A stretch of 64,000 nucleotides of DNA, from the NCBI RefSeq assembly GCF_036208045.1, contig NZ_CP121472.1, positions 2,677,531 to 2,741,530 of the forward strand, written 5' to 3'. A model generated the notes under the pieces. That model worked only from the letters and a program-made list of their open reading frames with translations, did not search any database and had not been told where the DNA came from. The stretch comes from Thiorhodovibrio winogradskyi (GTDB lineage: Bacteria; Pseudomonadota; Gammaproteobacteria; Chromatiales; Chromatiaceae). The position numbers and the translations under genes were made by a program. How positions within the stretch are numbered: position 1 is the first letter of the stretch; the number at the start of each line of letters is the position of its first letter. Below, piece after piece: positions 1 to 8,290 of this stretch.

Positions 1-1
1 C

Positions 2-607
2 GTGGTGCCGGCGCTCGAGTCCGAACGTCAGGCACGAACACAACGCCGCGTCGAGCTGGCCCAAGGCGAGGCGGCGCGACTGGAACGCTTGCTGGCGGAG
101 ATTCTCGGCTACGCCGGCGAGCGTCCACCCGAGCGCCAGGAACTGGAGCCACTGACCTTCGCGCGCCAGCTCGAACCCGCGCTCGCGGCGCTGCCCAGCC
201 TCAAGGGCCGTCGGCTCCAGATCATCGAGACCGCGCCGCTCGCGCCCATCCTGGCCGATGCGGACATGCTGGCGCAGGCGCTGTTTAATCTGATCGACAA
301 TGCCGCCGAGGCCTCGGCTCCCGACGGCACCGTGACACTGACCTTGGGATTTACCCTGGGATCAACCCCGGAATCAACCCCGGAATCAGGGGACGAGCCG
401 CAGCGACCCTGTCTTGAAGTGCACAACGCCGGCGCGCCGATCCCGCCCGAAACCCTGGCTCGCGTCGGCACGCCCTTTTTCTCCACCAAGCACTCAGGCA
501 CGGGCTTGGGCGTGGCCTATGTGCAACGCGTGGCCGATGCCCATGGCTGGACCTTTGAGCTGACCTCGGACACGGATTCGGGCACCCAGGCGCGGTTGTG
601 GGTGTGA
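2..607 (+). CDS. Sensor histidine kinase, C-terminal part (cut by window edge)
   Basis: This is the carboxy-terminal end of a histidine kinase; the gene starts upstream of the window. The HATPase domain is visible: an N-box (NLIDNAAEA, about residue 95), an F-box-like segment (GTPFFSTK) and a G2 box (GTGLGVAYVQ) near the end. The G1 loop is weak (HNAGAPI instead of DxGxG). A short in-frame tandem (STPESTPES) sits in the variable loop between N and G1 boxes. No response regulator follows directly; the next gene is a peroxiredoxin-like gene 45 bases on. The sensed signal cannot be inferred because the input domains are missing. Confidence 0.85.
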   Translation: MVPALESERQARTQRRVELAQGEAARLERLLAEILGYAGERPPERQELEPLTFARQLEPALAALPSLKGRRLQIIETAPLAPILADADMLAQALFNLIDNAAEASAPDGTVTLTLGFTLGSTPESTPESGDEPQRPCLEVHNAGAPIPPETLARVGTPFFSTKHSGTGLGVAYVQRVADAHGWTFELTSDTDSGTQARLWV

Positions 608-651
608 GCCCATCGCCCATTCTAACCCACCACCACAAAGAGGAGCCCCCC

Positions 652-1494
652 ATGCGCCCATCATCCCGCGCGCCGGTCCCCACCATCACGCCAGACCTTG
701 CCTTGATCGATGACAGCTGGCCGGCACGGCAGCATTCGCGTTTCGCCCTGGCGCTCGCCATTACCATGGGCGCGGCAGCGGTGGGCGGCGCAACCGCCGC
801 CGACCCGCCGCGACTGCCCAGCTACCAGAGCGACTTGGATGCCTTTCAGGCCGAGCAGGCCAAGCACCCGCCACCCTTCACCGCTATCGAGCGTGACCAG
901 ATGGAAGCCGCCGCTGCCGCCCTGGCGGCCGCCATGCCCGAACCAGGACCGCAGGTTGGCGAGACCGCGCCGGACTTCCAACTGCCCAACGCCAGGGGCG
1001 AGATGGTGCGACTGACGCAACGCCTGCAAGAAGGTCCGGTCGTCCTGACCTTCTATCGCGGCGCCTGGTGTCCCTACTGCAATCTGCAATTGCGCGGACT
1101 CCACCAGAGCCTGCCGCACTTCGAGCGCTATCAGGCACAGCTCATCGCCATTACGCCCCAGCAACCGGATCAGTCCCTCGCGCAGGTCAAGGTGGACGGC
1201 TATCCCTTCGAAATTCTGAGCGACCTCAAGGATGACACCATGCAGGCCTACCGGCTGGCGTTCGAGGTGCCGGAGTCGCTGCGCGCGCTCTACCAAGAGC
1301 GACTCGGGCTGAATCTCGCCGAGTACAACGGCGAGGGACGCTTTATCCTGCCGGTGCCGGCCACCTTCGTGATCGACCAGGAAGGGGTTATCCGTTACGC
1401 GTTCGCCGAGACCGATTACCGCCAGCGCGCCGAGCCGGCGGACATTCTTGCCACATTGGCCAATCTTTCCGACGCACCAGTGGCGAAGCGCTGA
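652..1494 (+). CDS. Exported peroxiredoxin-like (AhpC/TSA family) protein
   Basis: A 280-residue thioredoxin-fold peroxidase-like protein. The AhpC/TSA domain covers about residues 95-270, with the peroxidatic site FYRGAWCPYCNLQL carrying a CPYC pair. An unusually long leader ends in a hydrophobic stretch (FALALAITMGAAAVGGATA), which suggests export, probably to the periplasm. I chose the ATG at 652 because an AAAGAGGAG ribosome site lies just upstream; an in-frame GTG start at 598 would overlap the kinase. The likely role is reduction of peroxides or disulfides outside the cytoplasm. Its stop codon overlaps the ECF-type promoter element of the next gene, so this gene ends exactly where the HvfA transcription unit begins. 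Confidence 0.85.
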   Translation: MRPSSRAPVPTITPDLALIDDSWPARQHSRFALALAITMGAAAVGGATAADPPRLPSYQSDLDAFQAEQAKHPPPFTAIERDQMEAAAAALAAAMPEPGPQVGETAPDFQLPNARGEMVRLTQRLQEGPVVLTFYRGAWCPYCNLQLRGLHQSLPHFERYQAQLIAITPQQPDQSLAQVKVDGYPFEILSDLKDDTMQAYRLAFEVPESLRALYQERLGLNLAEYNGEGRFILPVPATFVIDQEGVIRYAFAETDYRQRAEPADILATLANLSDAPVAKR

Positions 1495-1519
1495 AAGAAA
1501 TCCGGCCCTCGGGCGGTCT
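1492..1519 (+). promoter_or_regulatory. ECF-type promoter element, copy 1 (upstream of HvfA-like gene)
   Basis: TGAAAGA (1492-1498), 13 bases, then GGCGGTCT (1512-1519). The same two boxes with exactly 13 bases between them recur at four other sites in this window, mostly before HvfX, HvfB/HvfC and GMC genes. The element also folds as a weak hairpin (AAAGA/TCTTT base, CCG/CGG upper stem), so it could double as a terminator of the gene upstream. The distance to the HvfA start codon is about 105 bases. Confidence 0.6.
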
Positions 1520-1624
1520 TTACTGATGTGTGTCACTCAGAGCCGCGACACTGTTCGCCGAACCCGACCGACACGCAAGACGATTTTTCCACCATCAGGA
1601 TCCTTGTAGGATCAGGAGTTGACC

Positions 1625-1933
1625 ATGACGAAGCAGACAATGACCACACTCACCTGGGCCGGCGCGGCCCTGGTTGGCGGCCCGCTGACCCTGGGCAGTG
1701 CCCTGGCCGACAGCGGCAATCCCTTTCTCGCCCAACCGCTGAGCAGTGCTCATATCCAGCTGGCGCAAGCCGAGGGCAAATGCGGCGAGGGCAAATGCGG
1801 TGGTCAAGAAGGGACCGAGGCCAAGTGTGGCGCCGACAAGGAGAGCGAAGGCAAGTGCGGCGGCGGCGACAAAGGCGCCGAGGGCAAGGGTGAGGGCAAA
1901 TGCGGGGAGGGCAAATGCGGCGGGGGTAACTGA
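1625..1933 (+). CDS. hvfA: HvfA-type EGKCG-repeat precursor of a copper-binding RiPP
   Basis: A 102-residue exported low-complexity protein. It has a signal peptide (hydrophobic TWAGAALVGGPLTLGSALA), a spacer, then an array of five EGKCG motifs and one EAKCG, carrying all six cysteines of the protein. In Haemophilus and relatives such motifs are modified at Cys by an MNIO enzyme (HvfB, DUF692) with partner HvfC, giving a copper-binding peptide; related bufferins use the same chemistry. Neither maturase is adjacent here: HvfB/HvfC lie at 55.5-57.2 kb and HvfX at 47 kb, yet all share the promoter element found at 1492. ATG 1625 follows AGGAG at 1613-1617; the TTG at 1619 is too close to it. Modification is inferred. 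Confidence 0.85.
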   Translation: MTKQTMTTLTWAGAALVGGPLTLGSALADSGNPFLAQPLSSAHIQLAQAEGKCGEGKCGGQEGTEAKCGADKESEGKCGGGDKGAEGKGEGKCGEGKCGGGN

Positions 1934-1968
1934 CAAGGTGGTCTGATCGCCTAATCGCAAAAAAAGGG

Positions 1969-1986
1969 GGCGGCCCACGGGCCGCC
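1969..1986. terminator. Hairpin terminator after hvfA
   Basis: GGCGGCC / CACG loop / GGCCGCC forms a perfect 7-bp stem directly downstream of the HvfA-like gene. A run of seven A lies on its 5' side, so it would act best on the minus strand; on the plus strand the downstream side is ATTATCC, a weak U-tract. Confidence 0.45.
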
Positions 1987-2141
1987 ATTATCCTGTGTCA
2001 TGTGTGGATCATGTTTGGGCTCAGTCCCGGTCCCGACCCGCTGCCGATGTTCCTGCACGGCGCGCAGCAGCTTGGCCTGCAGCGCTAATGGAAGTCCAAA
2101 TCGCTCGGCTTTCGCTGCGTGAGTGGTTGTCGGGGGTGCTC

Positions 2142-3683
2142 ATGCTAAACTCCCAGGCGACAAAATTGGATGGCGAGATACACGACACCAAGCTTTTGCA
2201 GCCGATTCAATCACTCAGAAATGCTGTGCTGACCTTTGTGCTGCTGCCGCTGCTGGGGCTGTTGGTGGCGCTCGGCATGTTCGGGGTGCGGGAGTTGGAG
2301 AAGCAGATGCACCGACGCGTTCAGGACGATATCGAGCTGATTGCCCGCTCGATTCGTCTGCCCATTGCCGCAGCCATGGTGCGGGGCGATGTCGTGGCGG
2401 TGCGCGAGGCCCTGGACTCGGTGTTCCAGATCGATCAGGTATTTGGCGCCTATGTGTATGACCGCGCGGGTGAGCAAGTCGCCACCAGCGGACCCCGCAG
2501 TCCGCTGCTGGAGCGCCGGCGCGATGCGCGCGCCGTGACGGCGGAGGGCACCCAGGGTAGTGTCGAGGAAAGGCGCGGGCGCGAGGTGTTTTCCTTCTTT
2601 CTGCCGCTGTACGATCCCGCTGGCACTGTGGTCGGACTGCTGCAAGTCACCCGCGATCTGAGCCGTTTCGAAGCCTACCTGACGCGGCTGCGCTGGGTGG
2701 GCGGCACCCTAGTGCTGCTGGTGGCGGTGCTTTTTGTGCTGATTGTGCTGATCGGCCACCATCGCGCCATAGGGCGCCATGTGCGTGCGCTCACCGCCGC
2801 CATGGCGCCCATCGGCACCGGCGAGAGCGGTCTGCGCATACCGGTGCGCGGGCCGGTGGAGCTTAAGCAGCTCGGCGTCGGCATCAACGCCATGATTGAT
2901 CGCTGGGAGACCTCCGAGCGCAATCTGCGCGCTCAGCGCGAACGCGAAGCGCGGCTTGAGCGCGAGCTGCGCCAGTCCGAAAAGCTCGCTGCCGTCGGTC
3001 GTTTGGCCGCGGGGCTCGCGCATGAACTGGGCACGCCGCTTGGCAGTGTCGCCGGGCGAGCGCAACGCGCGTTGCGCGGGCTACCCGCGTCATCGCCGGC
3101 GCGCGCGGAGCTGGCCGCGCAGCGCGAGGAGCTGGATCGCATCTCGCGCATTGTGCGGGAACTGCTGGATTTTGCCCGCCGCAATCCGCTGCACCGGCGC
3201 GCGGTATTGCTGGGGCCGCTGATTGATGGCGTGGTGAGCCGCTGCACCCAGGCGGCACAGCGGCCAGTGGCGGTCGATGTGGCGTTGTCGCCCGAGCTGG
3301 CCGGGCAACGCCTGTATGCCGACCCGTTGCGACTGGAGCAGGCGCTCGGCAATCTGCTCGACAATGCCCTGAACGCCGCTCACGCCCGGGTGTTGATCAG
3401 CGCCGAGCTGGATGACGACGGACTGCGGCTGTGGGTGAGCGACGACGGGCCAGGCATTGCCGAGTCCGCGCGCGAGCGGTTGTTCGAGCCCTTTTTCACC
3501 ACCAAGCCAGTTGGCCAGGGCACCGGGCTTGGGCTGGCGGTGGCACGCGCAGCGATCGCCGAGCATGATGGGCACTTGTCGCTGGAGGCCGGGGGGCTGG
3601 GCGGCGCCTGTTTTCAAATCGCATTACCGCCTGTCATTGTGCATGGCGCACCAGAGGGCCGCGCAGCAGAGACTTCCGGATGA
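2142..3683 (+). CDS. Membrane sensor histidine kinase (ZraS/AtoS-like)
   Basis: A two-transmembrane sensor kinase paired with the NtrC-type regulator that follows. Visible in order: TM1 (FVLLPLLGLLVALGMFGV), a periplasmic sensor loop of about 150 residues, TM2 (LVLLVAVLFVLIVLIG), HAMP, a HisKA box with the phosphorylatable His in GLAHELGTPLGS, then N (NLLDNALNAA), G1 (DDGPGI), F (FEPFFTTK) and G2 (GTGLGLAVA) boxes. The start at 2142 follows GGGGGT; in-frame upstream starts (2088, 1995) have poorer ribosome sites. It overlaps the regulator gene by 4 bases, so the pair is translationally coupled. The ligand is unknown; the architecture resembles envelope or metal-stress sensors. Confidence 0.9.
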   Translation: MLNSQATKLDGEIHDTKLLQPIQSLRNAVLTFVLLPLLGLLVALGMFGVRELEKQMHRRVQDDIELIARSIRLPIAAAMVRGDVVAVREALDSVFQIDQVFGAYVYDRAGEQVATSGPRSPLLERRRDARAVTAEGTQGSVEERRGREVFSFFLPLYDPAGTVVGLLQVTRDLSRFEAYLTRLRWVGGTLVLLVAVLFVLIVLIGHHRAIGRHVRALTAAMAPIGTGESGLRIPVRGPVELKQLGVGINAMIDRWETSERNLRAQREREARLERELRQSEKLAAVGRLAAGLAHELGTPLGSVAGRAQRALRGLPASSPARAELAAQREELDRISRIVRELLDFARRNPLHRRAVLLGPLIDGVVSRCTQAAQRPVAVDVALSPELAGQRLYADPLRLEQALGNLLDNALNAAHARVLISAELDDDGLRLWVSDDGPGIAESARERLFEPFFTTKPVGQGTGLGLAVARAAIAEHDGHLSLEAGGLGGACFQIALPPVIVHGAPEGRAAETSG

Positions 3684-5083
3684 CAAACGCCGAGACAGCC
3701 GCCAACAACACCGGTCAGGTCGCCAGCATCCTGGTGGTCGAGGACGATCACGGCTACCGCCAACTGCTGATCGACGAGCTGGCGGACGCGGGCTATCGCG
3801 CGCTGGGCGTGGCCGATGCCGAGGCCGCTCGCGCCGTCCTGACGTCCGCGTCCTTTGCCCTGGTGCTGTGCGATCTGCGCCTGCCCGGCGCCGATGGCCT
3901 GGCGGTGTTGCAGGCCAGTCGCGCCTGTCGACCCCAGCCCGGGTTCATCATGGTGACCGGCTTTGGCACCATCGACCAAGCCGTCGCGGCGCTCAAGGCC
4001 GGGGCTGACGACTTTCTCACCAAGCCATTGGATTTGGAACATCTGCGCCTGACGGTGGCGCGGGTGCTCGATCGGCGCCAATTACAGGTGGAAGTGGCGC
4101 GCTATCGGGAGCTGCTGGGGGCGCGGGACTTCCACGGCATGCTCGGCAAAAGTCCCGCCATGCTGAAGCTCTTTGAGCTGATCCGCCGCATCGCGCCGTC
4201 GCACAGCAGCGTGCTCATCACCGGCGAGTCCGGCACCGGAAAGGAACTGGTTGCGCGCGCCCTGCATCAAGAGAGTACGCGCGCCGAGGCGCCTTTCGTG
4301 GCGCTCAATTGCGCCGGCATTCCCGAAACCCTGCTGGAATCCGAATTGTTCGGCCATGCCGCCGGCGCCTTCAGCGGCGCGCGCGCGGGGCGGCGCGGGC
4401 TGTTTTTGGAAGCCGACGGCGGCACGCTGTTTCTCGATGAAATCGCCGAGATGCCACCGGCCATGCAGACCAAACTGCTGCGCCTGCTGCAAGACGGCCA
4501 AGTGCGCCCGGTCGGCGCCAATCAGGAAATCGCCGCCGATGTGCGCATTCTCGCCGCCACCCACCAGAACCCGAGCGAGCGTATTGCCGCTGGCGAGCTA
4601 CGCCAGGATCTGTTCTACCGGCTGGAGACCTTTCGCCTGCATGTCCCGCCGCTGCGCGAACGCGGCGAGGACATCGCTCATCTCTTGCGCCATTTCCTCG
4701 GCCTGCATGCGCGCGCCGGCACGGCGCCTGAGTTCGCGCCCGAGGCCTGGCGCGCGCTGCTCGACTACGCCTTTCCCGGCAATGTGCGCGAGCTGGGCAG
4801 TCTGGTCGAGCGCCTGGTCACCCTGGCCGCCGGCGCGCGGATTGAATTCCATGACCTGCCCGAGCGCGTGCGCCAGGCGTCACCGACCGCGGCGGATGCC
4901 ACATCGCCCGCGGCAGGCGCCCGAGAGGAAGACTGGCGCACCCTTGCCGAGGTCGAGGCCAGCCATATTCGCGCGGTACTCGACTGGACCGGCGGTAACA
5001 AGCAGCGGGCCGCGCGCATTCTGGGTATCGGGCGCAAGACGCTCTATCGCAAACTCGGTGAACGGGGTCCGGATGACCCGTAG
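3680..5083 (+). CDS. Sigma54-dependent NtrC-family response regulator
   Basis: 467 residues with three domains: a receiver (about 14-130; acidic pair VEDDH, phospho-Asp in LCDLRLPGADG, Lys in LTKPLD), an AAA+ sigma54 activation domain (Walker A GESGTGKE, Walker B GGTLFLDEI), and a Fis-type helix-turn-helix at the end (NKQRAARILGIGRKTLYRKL). The sigma54-contacting loop reads GAFSGA instead of the usual GAFTGA, a conservative T-to-S change that should still work. It is cotranscribed with the kinase upstream. A strong -24 half-site lies about 120 bases downstream (5202), before the DUF4168 gene, making the secreted DUF4168/BON genes its likely targets. Confidence 0.93.
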   Translation: MTNAETAANNTGQVASILVVEDDHGYRQLLIDELADAGYRALGVADAEAARAVLTSASFALVLCDLRLPGADGLAVLQASRACRPQPGFIMVTGFGTIDQAVAALKAGADDFLTKPLDLEHLRLTVARVLDRRQLQVEVARYRELLGARDFHGMLGKSPAMLKLFELIRRIAPSHSSVLITGESGTGKELVARALHQESTRAEAPFVALNCAGIPETLLESELFGHAAGAFSGARAGRRGLFLEADGGTLFLDEIAEMPPAMQTKLLRLLQDGQVRPVGANQEIAADVRILAATHQNPSERIAAGELRQDLFYRLETFRLHVPPLRERGEDIAHLLRHFLGLHARAGTAPEFAPEAWRALLDYAFPGNVRELGSLVERLVTLAAGARIEFHDLPERVRQASPTAADATSPAAGAREEDWRTLAEVEASHIRAVLDWTGGNKQRAARILGIGRKTLYRKLGERGPDDP

Positions 5084-5201
5084 CGGAATGCCCCATGTGT
5101 CGAAATGATCCGCTTTGGGCGCTGGATGGGACCGCCGGGGAGGCGGCAAAATTGATCCTAGTGGTCTGTTATAAAAAGACAAATCATGCCGTCTTGGCAG
5201 T

Positions 5202-5217
5202 TTGGCACGATCCCTGA
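5202..5217 (+). promoter_or_regulatory. Candidate sigma54 promoter upstream of DUF4168 gene
   Basis: TTGGCACG-ATCC-CTGA matches the sigma54 consensus TTGGCACG-N4-TTGC perfectly in the -24 box and at two of four bases in the -12 box, with correct spacing. It lies 49 bases before the DUF4168 start codon and just after an NtrC-type regulator gene. A TGCC-GTCTT-GGCA palindrome 5' of it could bind the activator. Confidence 0.45.
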
Positions 5218-5265
5218 TTGTCTTGGGGCACCTTTCGCCAAACTGACCTATAAGGAGGTCTTATC

Positions 5266-5685
5266 ATGACACTGACCAAAACCAATACCCTGACCGCCAC
5301 CGCTCTGCTCGCCGCCGGACTCCTGAGTGCCGGACCGGTGCTGGCGCAATCCATGGGGGGCGGAGGAGCAACCGGCGGCGGCCAACCCCAGGGCAGTTAC
5401 TCCTCGCAGGGCGCACAGCAAGTCGAGGTTGACGACGGGACCCTGGCGACCTTTGCCGAAGCCTTTCAGAATGTGCAGGAGCTCAATCAGGAGCTGACCG
5501 AGGAGATGTCCACGGCCAAATCCACCGAGGCCGCCCAGAGCATGCAGCAAGAGGCCCAGGAAGCCATGGTCAAGGCAGTCGAGAACAGCGGCATTTCCAT
5601 TGCTGACTACAACGAGATCGCTTCCGGCATGCGCTACGATCCGGTGCTCGCGGAGCGGGTGAAGGAAGCCGTCGGCGATCTTTAA
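5266..5685 (+). CDS. Secreted DUF4168 protein
   Basis: A 139-residue exported protein: a signal peptide (ATALLAAGLLSAGPVLAQ), a Gly/Gln-rich linker, then a helical DUF4168 domain (about 55-139) with the typical FAEAFQNVQELNQEL start and the end motif GISIADYNEIASGMRYDPVLAERV. The family has no established biochemical role; members are periplasmic or surface proteins. ATAAGGAGG lies just before the ATG. It follows an NtrC-type two-component system and a possible sigma54 promoter, and precedes a BON-domain protein, so an envelope-stress role is plausible but inferred. Confidence 0.85.
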   Translation: MTLTKTNTLTATALLAAGLLSAGPVLAQSMGGGGATGGGQPQGSYSSQGAQQVEVDDGTLATFAEAFQNVQELNQELTEEMSTAKSTEAAQSMQQEAQEAMVKAVENSGISIADYNEIASGMRYDPVLAERVKEAVGDL

Positions 5686-5698
5686 TGCCTTGAGCGCG

Positions 5699-5723
5699 GC
5701 GCGGCGTCAGCGTGACGCCGCGC
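5699..5723. terminator. Hairpin after DUF4168 gene
   Basis: GCGCGGCGTCA / GCG / TGACGCCGCGC is a perfect 11-bp stem 14 bases after the stop codon. It has no T-run, so it could be a Rho-assisted terminator or an mRNA-stabilising hairpin. Confidence 0.5.
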
Positions 5724-5780
5724 GTTCGCGGTCAAACCATTGGACACTGAAATCGACTGTCGTCTATCGAGGTAATCGCG

Positions 5781-6572
5781 GTGTTGCAAACCCTTGCTAC
5801 TCTGACCCTCTTCAGTCTCTCCGTTGTCACCGCCACTGCTGCCGAAACGCCCGATGTGCGCGCCGCGCAGGCGCAGATGTTAATGCGGATCAACCCCTTG
5901 CTCGACGGATACGAGATTCGGATCATTCCCTTCCCCAACAAGTGGCATCTGGAAGGCGCGGTCTCCAACGCCATTGAGGCCGACCTGGCGCGCGAATTGG
6001 CCGAGTTGATGGCGAGCGCTGATACAGAGATCGTCATGGAGCTCGAACTGGACGCACCCATGGCGGCAGCATCCGGCCAACTGATTGGCGAGCTGCGTGA
6101 TCGCACCACAAAGGCACGCCTGCGTCAGCGTCTGCGCTGGCAGACCCGCAATCAGCCGCTGGATGTGAAGATGGAGGTCGAAAAAGGCGTCGTGCGCTTG
6201 CACGGTCAGGTCGGCAACGCCGCGACCAAGGATCGGCTCGCCGCCATGGCCGCCAGCACCTTGGGGGTCGATGAAGTCTTCAACTACATCAGCGTCGACC
6301 CGGCGCTTATCCCCAAGGAGCGCGAAGCCGAGGAGCGCGCCAAGGCGGAAGAAAACGCGGATGACTGGATCGCGCCCCGCCTGCTGCGCCTATTGGCCTC
6401 GGACACCAGAGTCAATGCGCGCGCCATCGACATGGCGGTCGAAAGCGGGCGGGTTATTCTCAGCGGCTCGGTCAGCTCTGTGGCCGAGCGCAATGTCGCC
6501 GAGAGCCTGGCCGAGTACATACCAGGCGTGCGGGAGGTCGACTCGCACCTGGTGATTGAGCGCCAGCTTTGA
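5781..6572 (+). CDS. Exported BON-domain protein
   Basis: A 263-residue periplasmic protein with a GTG start after GAGG, and a signal peptide (LATLTLFSLSVVTATAA). Three BON-like repeats are visible: about 30-110 (degenerate), 115-175 (DVKMEVEKGVVRLHGQVGNAATKDRLAAMA) and 195-260 (ARAIDMAVESGRVILSGSVSSVAERNVAESLA). BON domains usually contact phospholipid or envelope surfaces and occur in osmotic-stress proteins such as OsmY. It sits 95 bases downstream of the DUF4168 gene in the same orientation but after a strong hairpin. Its exact role is unknown. Confidence 0.85.
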   Translation: MLQTLATLTLFSLSVVTATAAETPDVRAAQAQMLMRINPLLDGYEIRIIPFPNKWHLEGAVSNAIEADLARELAELMASADTEIVMELELDAPMAAASGQLIGELRDRTTKARLRQRLRWQTRNQPLDVKMEVEKGVVRLHGQVGNAATKDRLAAMAASTLGVDEVFNYISVDPALIPKEREAEERAKAEENADDWIAPRLLRLLASDTRVNARAIDMAVESGRVILSGSVSSVAERNVAESLAEYIPGVREVDSHLVIERQL

Positions 6573-6623
6573 AATGTTGTGAATGTTTGGCGTCATGATG
6601 CCAAGCGGTCGGCCAAGATCAAG

Positions 6624-7121
6624 TCATCTGAGTGTATCTTCTCCCATCAGTCGGCGGTCTCGATCAGCCAACCCATGCCCCAGACATTCCCCCAAGGCCG
6701 CGCGGCTGCGCTGGGCGAGAAACTCAGGTGATAATCGCCGTTGCGCAAACAGCAGATTCTGCTCGGCCGTGCGATCCAGATAGAGCAGATCCGCTGCTTC
6801 GGGCGCGAAGGGCCGGCGGCTGACACGGGCAATGCGCCCGAGGTTGACCCCGCGACCGTCATCAAGCAGCAGCAGATGCGGCGCCAGCCCGCGCGCCGGA
6901 TCGGGGCGCGGGAAGTCGATGACGCCGAGCAGTTCATAGGGCTGCCCACTGAGATGCACGCCAAGCTGCACCGGGCTCTCGATGAGTTCGACCAGATAGA
7001 TGGTCTCGCCGAGTGCCGCGCGCAGGCGTTCGACCTGTTGGTGATACGCAGGCGAGGGCCACAGGCCACTATCCTGCGGGTTCTCGCCGCTCGTATCGGG
7101 TTCGGGAGGTTCAGCGCGCAT
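6624..7121 (-). CDS. Conserved hypothetical protein at end of sulfur operon
   Basis: A 165-residue soluble protein that I do not recognise. It is rich in Leu, Arg and Glu, has no signal peptide or membrane segment, and includes the mixed segment YELLGVIDFPRPDPARGLAPHLLLLDDGRGVNLGRIARVSRRPF. It starts 11 bases after the cysteine desulfurase stop and is the last gene of the operon DsrE - PLP lyase - cysteine desulfurase. Position suggests an accessory sulfur-metabolism role, but nothing in the sequence proves it. Confidence 0.65.
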   Translation of the reverse strand: MRAEPPEPDTSGENPQDSGLWPSPAYHQQVERLRAALGETIYLVELIESPVQLGVHLSGQPYELLGVIDFPRPDPARGLAPHLLLLDDGRGVNLGRIARVSRRPFAPEAADLLYLDRTAEQNLLFAQRRLSPEFLAQRSRAALGECLGHGLADRDRRLMGEDTLR

Positions 7122-7132
7122 GGCGACCGCCT

Positions 7133-8284
7133 CTATTGGCCCGCCGTCACAGACTGCCGCCAGGCGTTGATCAGCACATCGGCGGCGCGCTCCAGTTCGG
7201 CATCGCTGGTTTCGGCGCCCAGGCTCAGACGCACCGTCGCGTGCGCCTGCTCGGGGGGGCGGCCCATGGCGGCGAGCACGCTGCTGACGGCATCGGCGCC
7301 GGCATGACAGGCCGCGCCCAGAGAGGCGGCGATCTCCGGAGCATCTGCCAGCAGGTCGTGCCCGGTGACGGCGGGAAAGGCCAGGCTCAGGGTGTTGGGC
7401 AGACGCGCCTCGGGATGGCCGTTGAGCACTAACCCAGGAATAGCCGCCTCAAGTGCCCGGTGCAGCCCATCGCGCTGGCGCTTAAGCCGCGCGCTCAGTG
7501 TTGGCAGGCGGGCTTGCGCCAGCGCGGCCGCCGCGCCCAGGGCGACGATGTAGGCGACATTCTCGGTGCCGGGGCGGAGGCCCTGCTCCTGACCGGCGCC
7601 GAACAGCAGGGGTTGCAGCGGGGCGCCGGCGCGACGGTAGAGTGCGCCGATGCCCTTGGGCGCGTGGAATTTATGCCCGGCCAGGGTGAGCAAATCGACA
7701 CCGAGGGCGTTGACATCAATCGGGATCTTGCCCGCTGATTGCGCTGCGTCGCAGTGAAAGAGCGCGCCGCTCTGGTGGGCGAGTGCCGCCAGTTCCCGAA
7801 TGGGTTGGATCGTACCGACCTCGTTGTTGGCGTGCATCACCGACACCAGCCGGGTATCCGGGCGCAGCGCGGCTTGGAGATCGGCGGGGTTGACCTGGCC
7901 ACTGGCATCGACCCGCAGCCAGCTCAGTGTCCAACCCTGGGTTTCCAGATAGTCAAGCGGCGCGCTCACCGCCGGATGCTCGACGGCGCTGGCGATCAGA
8001 TGCCGGCCGCGCCCGGTCTGCGCCAGCGCCCGCGCCGCGCCCAGCAGCGCTAGGTTGTTGGCCTCGGTGGCCGAGGCGGTGAAGAGGATGTTTTCGGGTT
8101 GCGCGCCAATCAGACTCGCCACCTGCGTGCGTGCCTGGTCAACCGCCGCGCGCGCGGCCCGCCCAAGCGGATGATCGCTGGCCGGATTGCCAAAGCCCGC
8201 GCCCAACCAGGGGAGCATGGCGTCGAGCACATCGGAGGCGACCGGGGTGGTGGCGTTGTGGTCGAGATAAATCAGTGCCGACAT
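7133..8284 (-). CDS. Cysteine desulfurase (NifS/IscS family)
   Basis: A PLP-dependent enzyme of 383 residues that would take sulfur from cysteine as a persulfide. Evidence: the N-terminal YLDHNATTPV motif, a cofactor His (HANNEVGTIQPI), the PLP lysine in LAGHKFHAPKGIGALY, and a C-terminal catalytic Cys loop (SLGAACHAGADAVSSVL). I start at 8284 (MSALIYLDHN), just after the stop of the upstream gene. It follows a Cys/Met-metabolism enzyme and a DsrE protein in one tight operon, so it probably feeds persulfide sulfur to DsrE-type carriers rather than to general Fe-S assembly; that is inference from context. Confidence 0.92.
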   Translation of the reverse strand: MSALIYLDHNATTPVASDVLDAMLPWLGAGFGNPASDHPLGRAARAAVDQARTQVASLIGAQPENILFTASATEANNLALLGAARALAQTGRGRHLIASAVEHPAVSAPLDYLETQGWTLSWLRVDASGQVNPADLQAALRPDTRLVSVMHANNEVGTIQPIRELAALAHQSGALFHCDAAQSAGKIPIDVNALGVDLLTLAGHKFHAPKGIGALYRRAGAPLQPLLFGAGQEQGLRPGTENVAYIVALGAAAALAQARLPTLSARLKRQRDGLHRALEAAIPGLVLNGHPEARLPNTLSLAFPAVTGHDLLADAPEIAASLGAACHAGADAVSSVLAAMGRPPEQAHATVRLSLGAETSDAELERAADVLINAWRQSVTAGQ

Positions 8285-8290
8285 GAGCAC

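Noticed and set aside
343-400. Short tandem repeat (ATCAACCCCGGA units) as a mobile or CRISPR-like repeat
   Set aside because: It encodes an in-frame STPE repeat in the kinase loop; no array or spacers.
1620-1935. HvfA-like gene as a spurious low-complexity frame
   Set aside because: It has a ribosome site, a signal peptide, exact EGKCG motifs and a promoter element shared with hvfB and hvfX.
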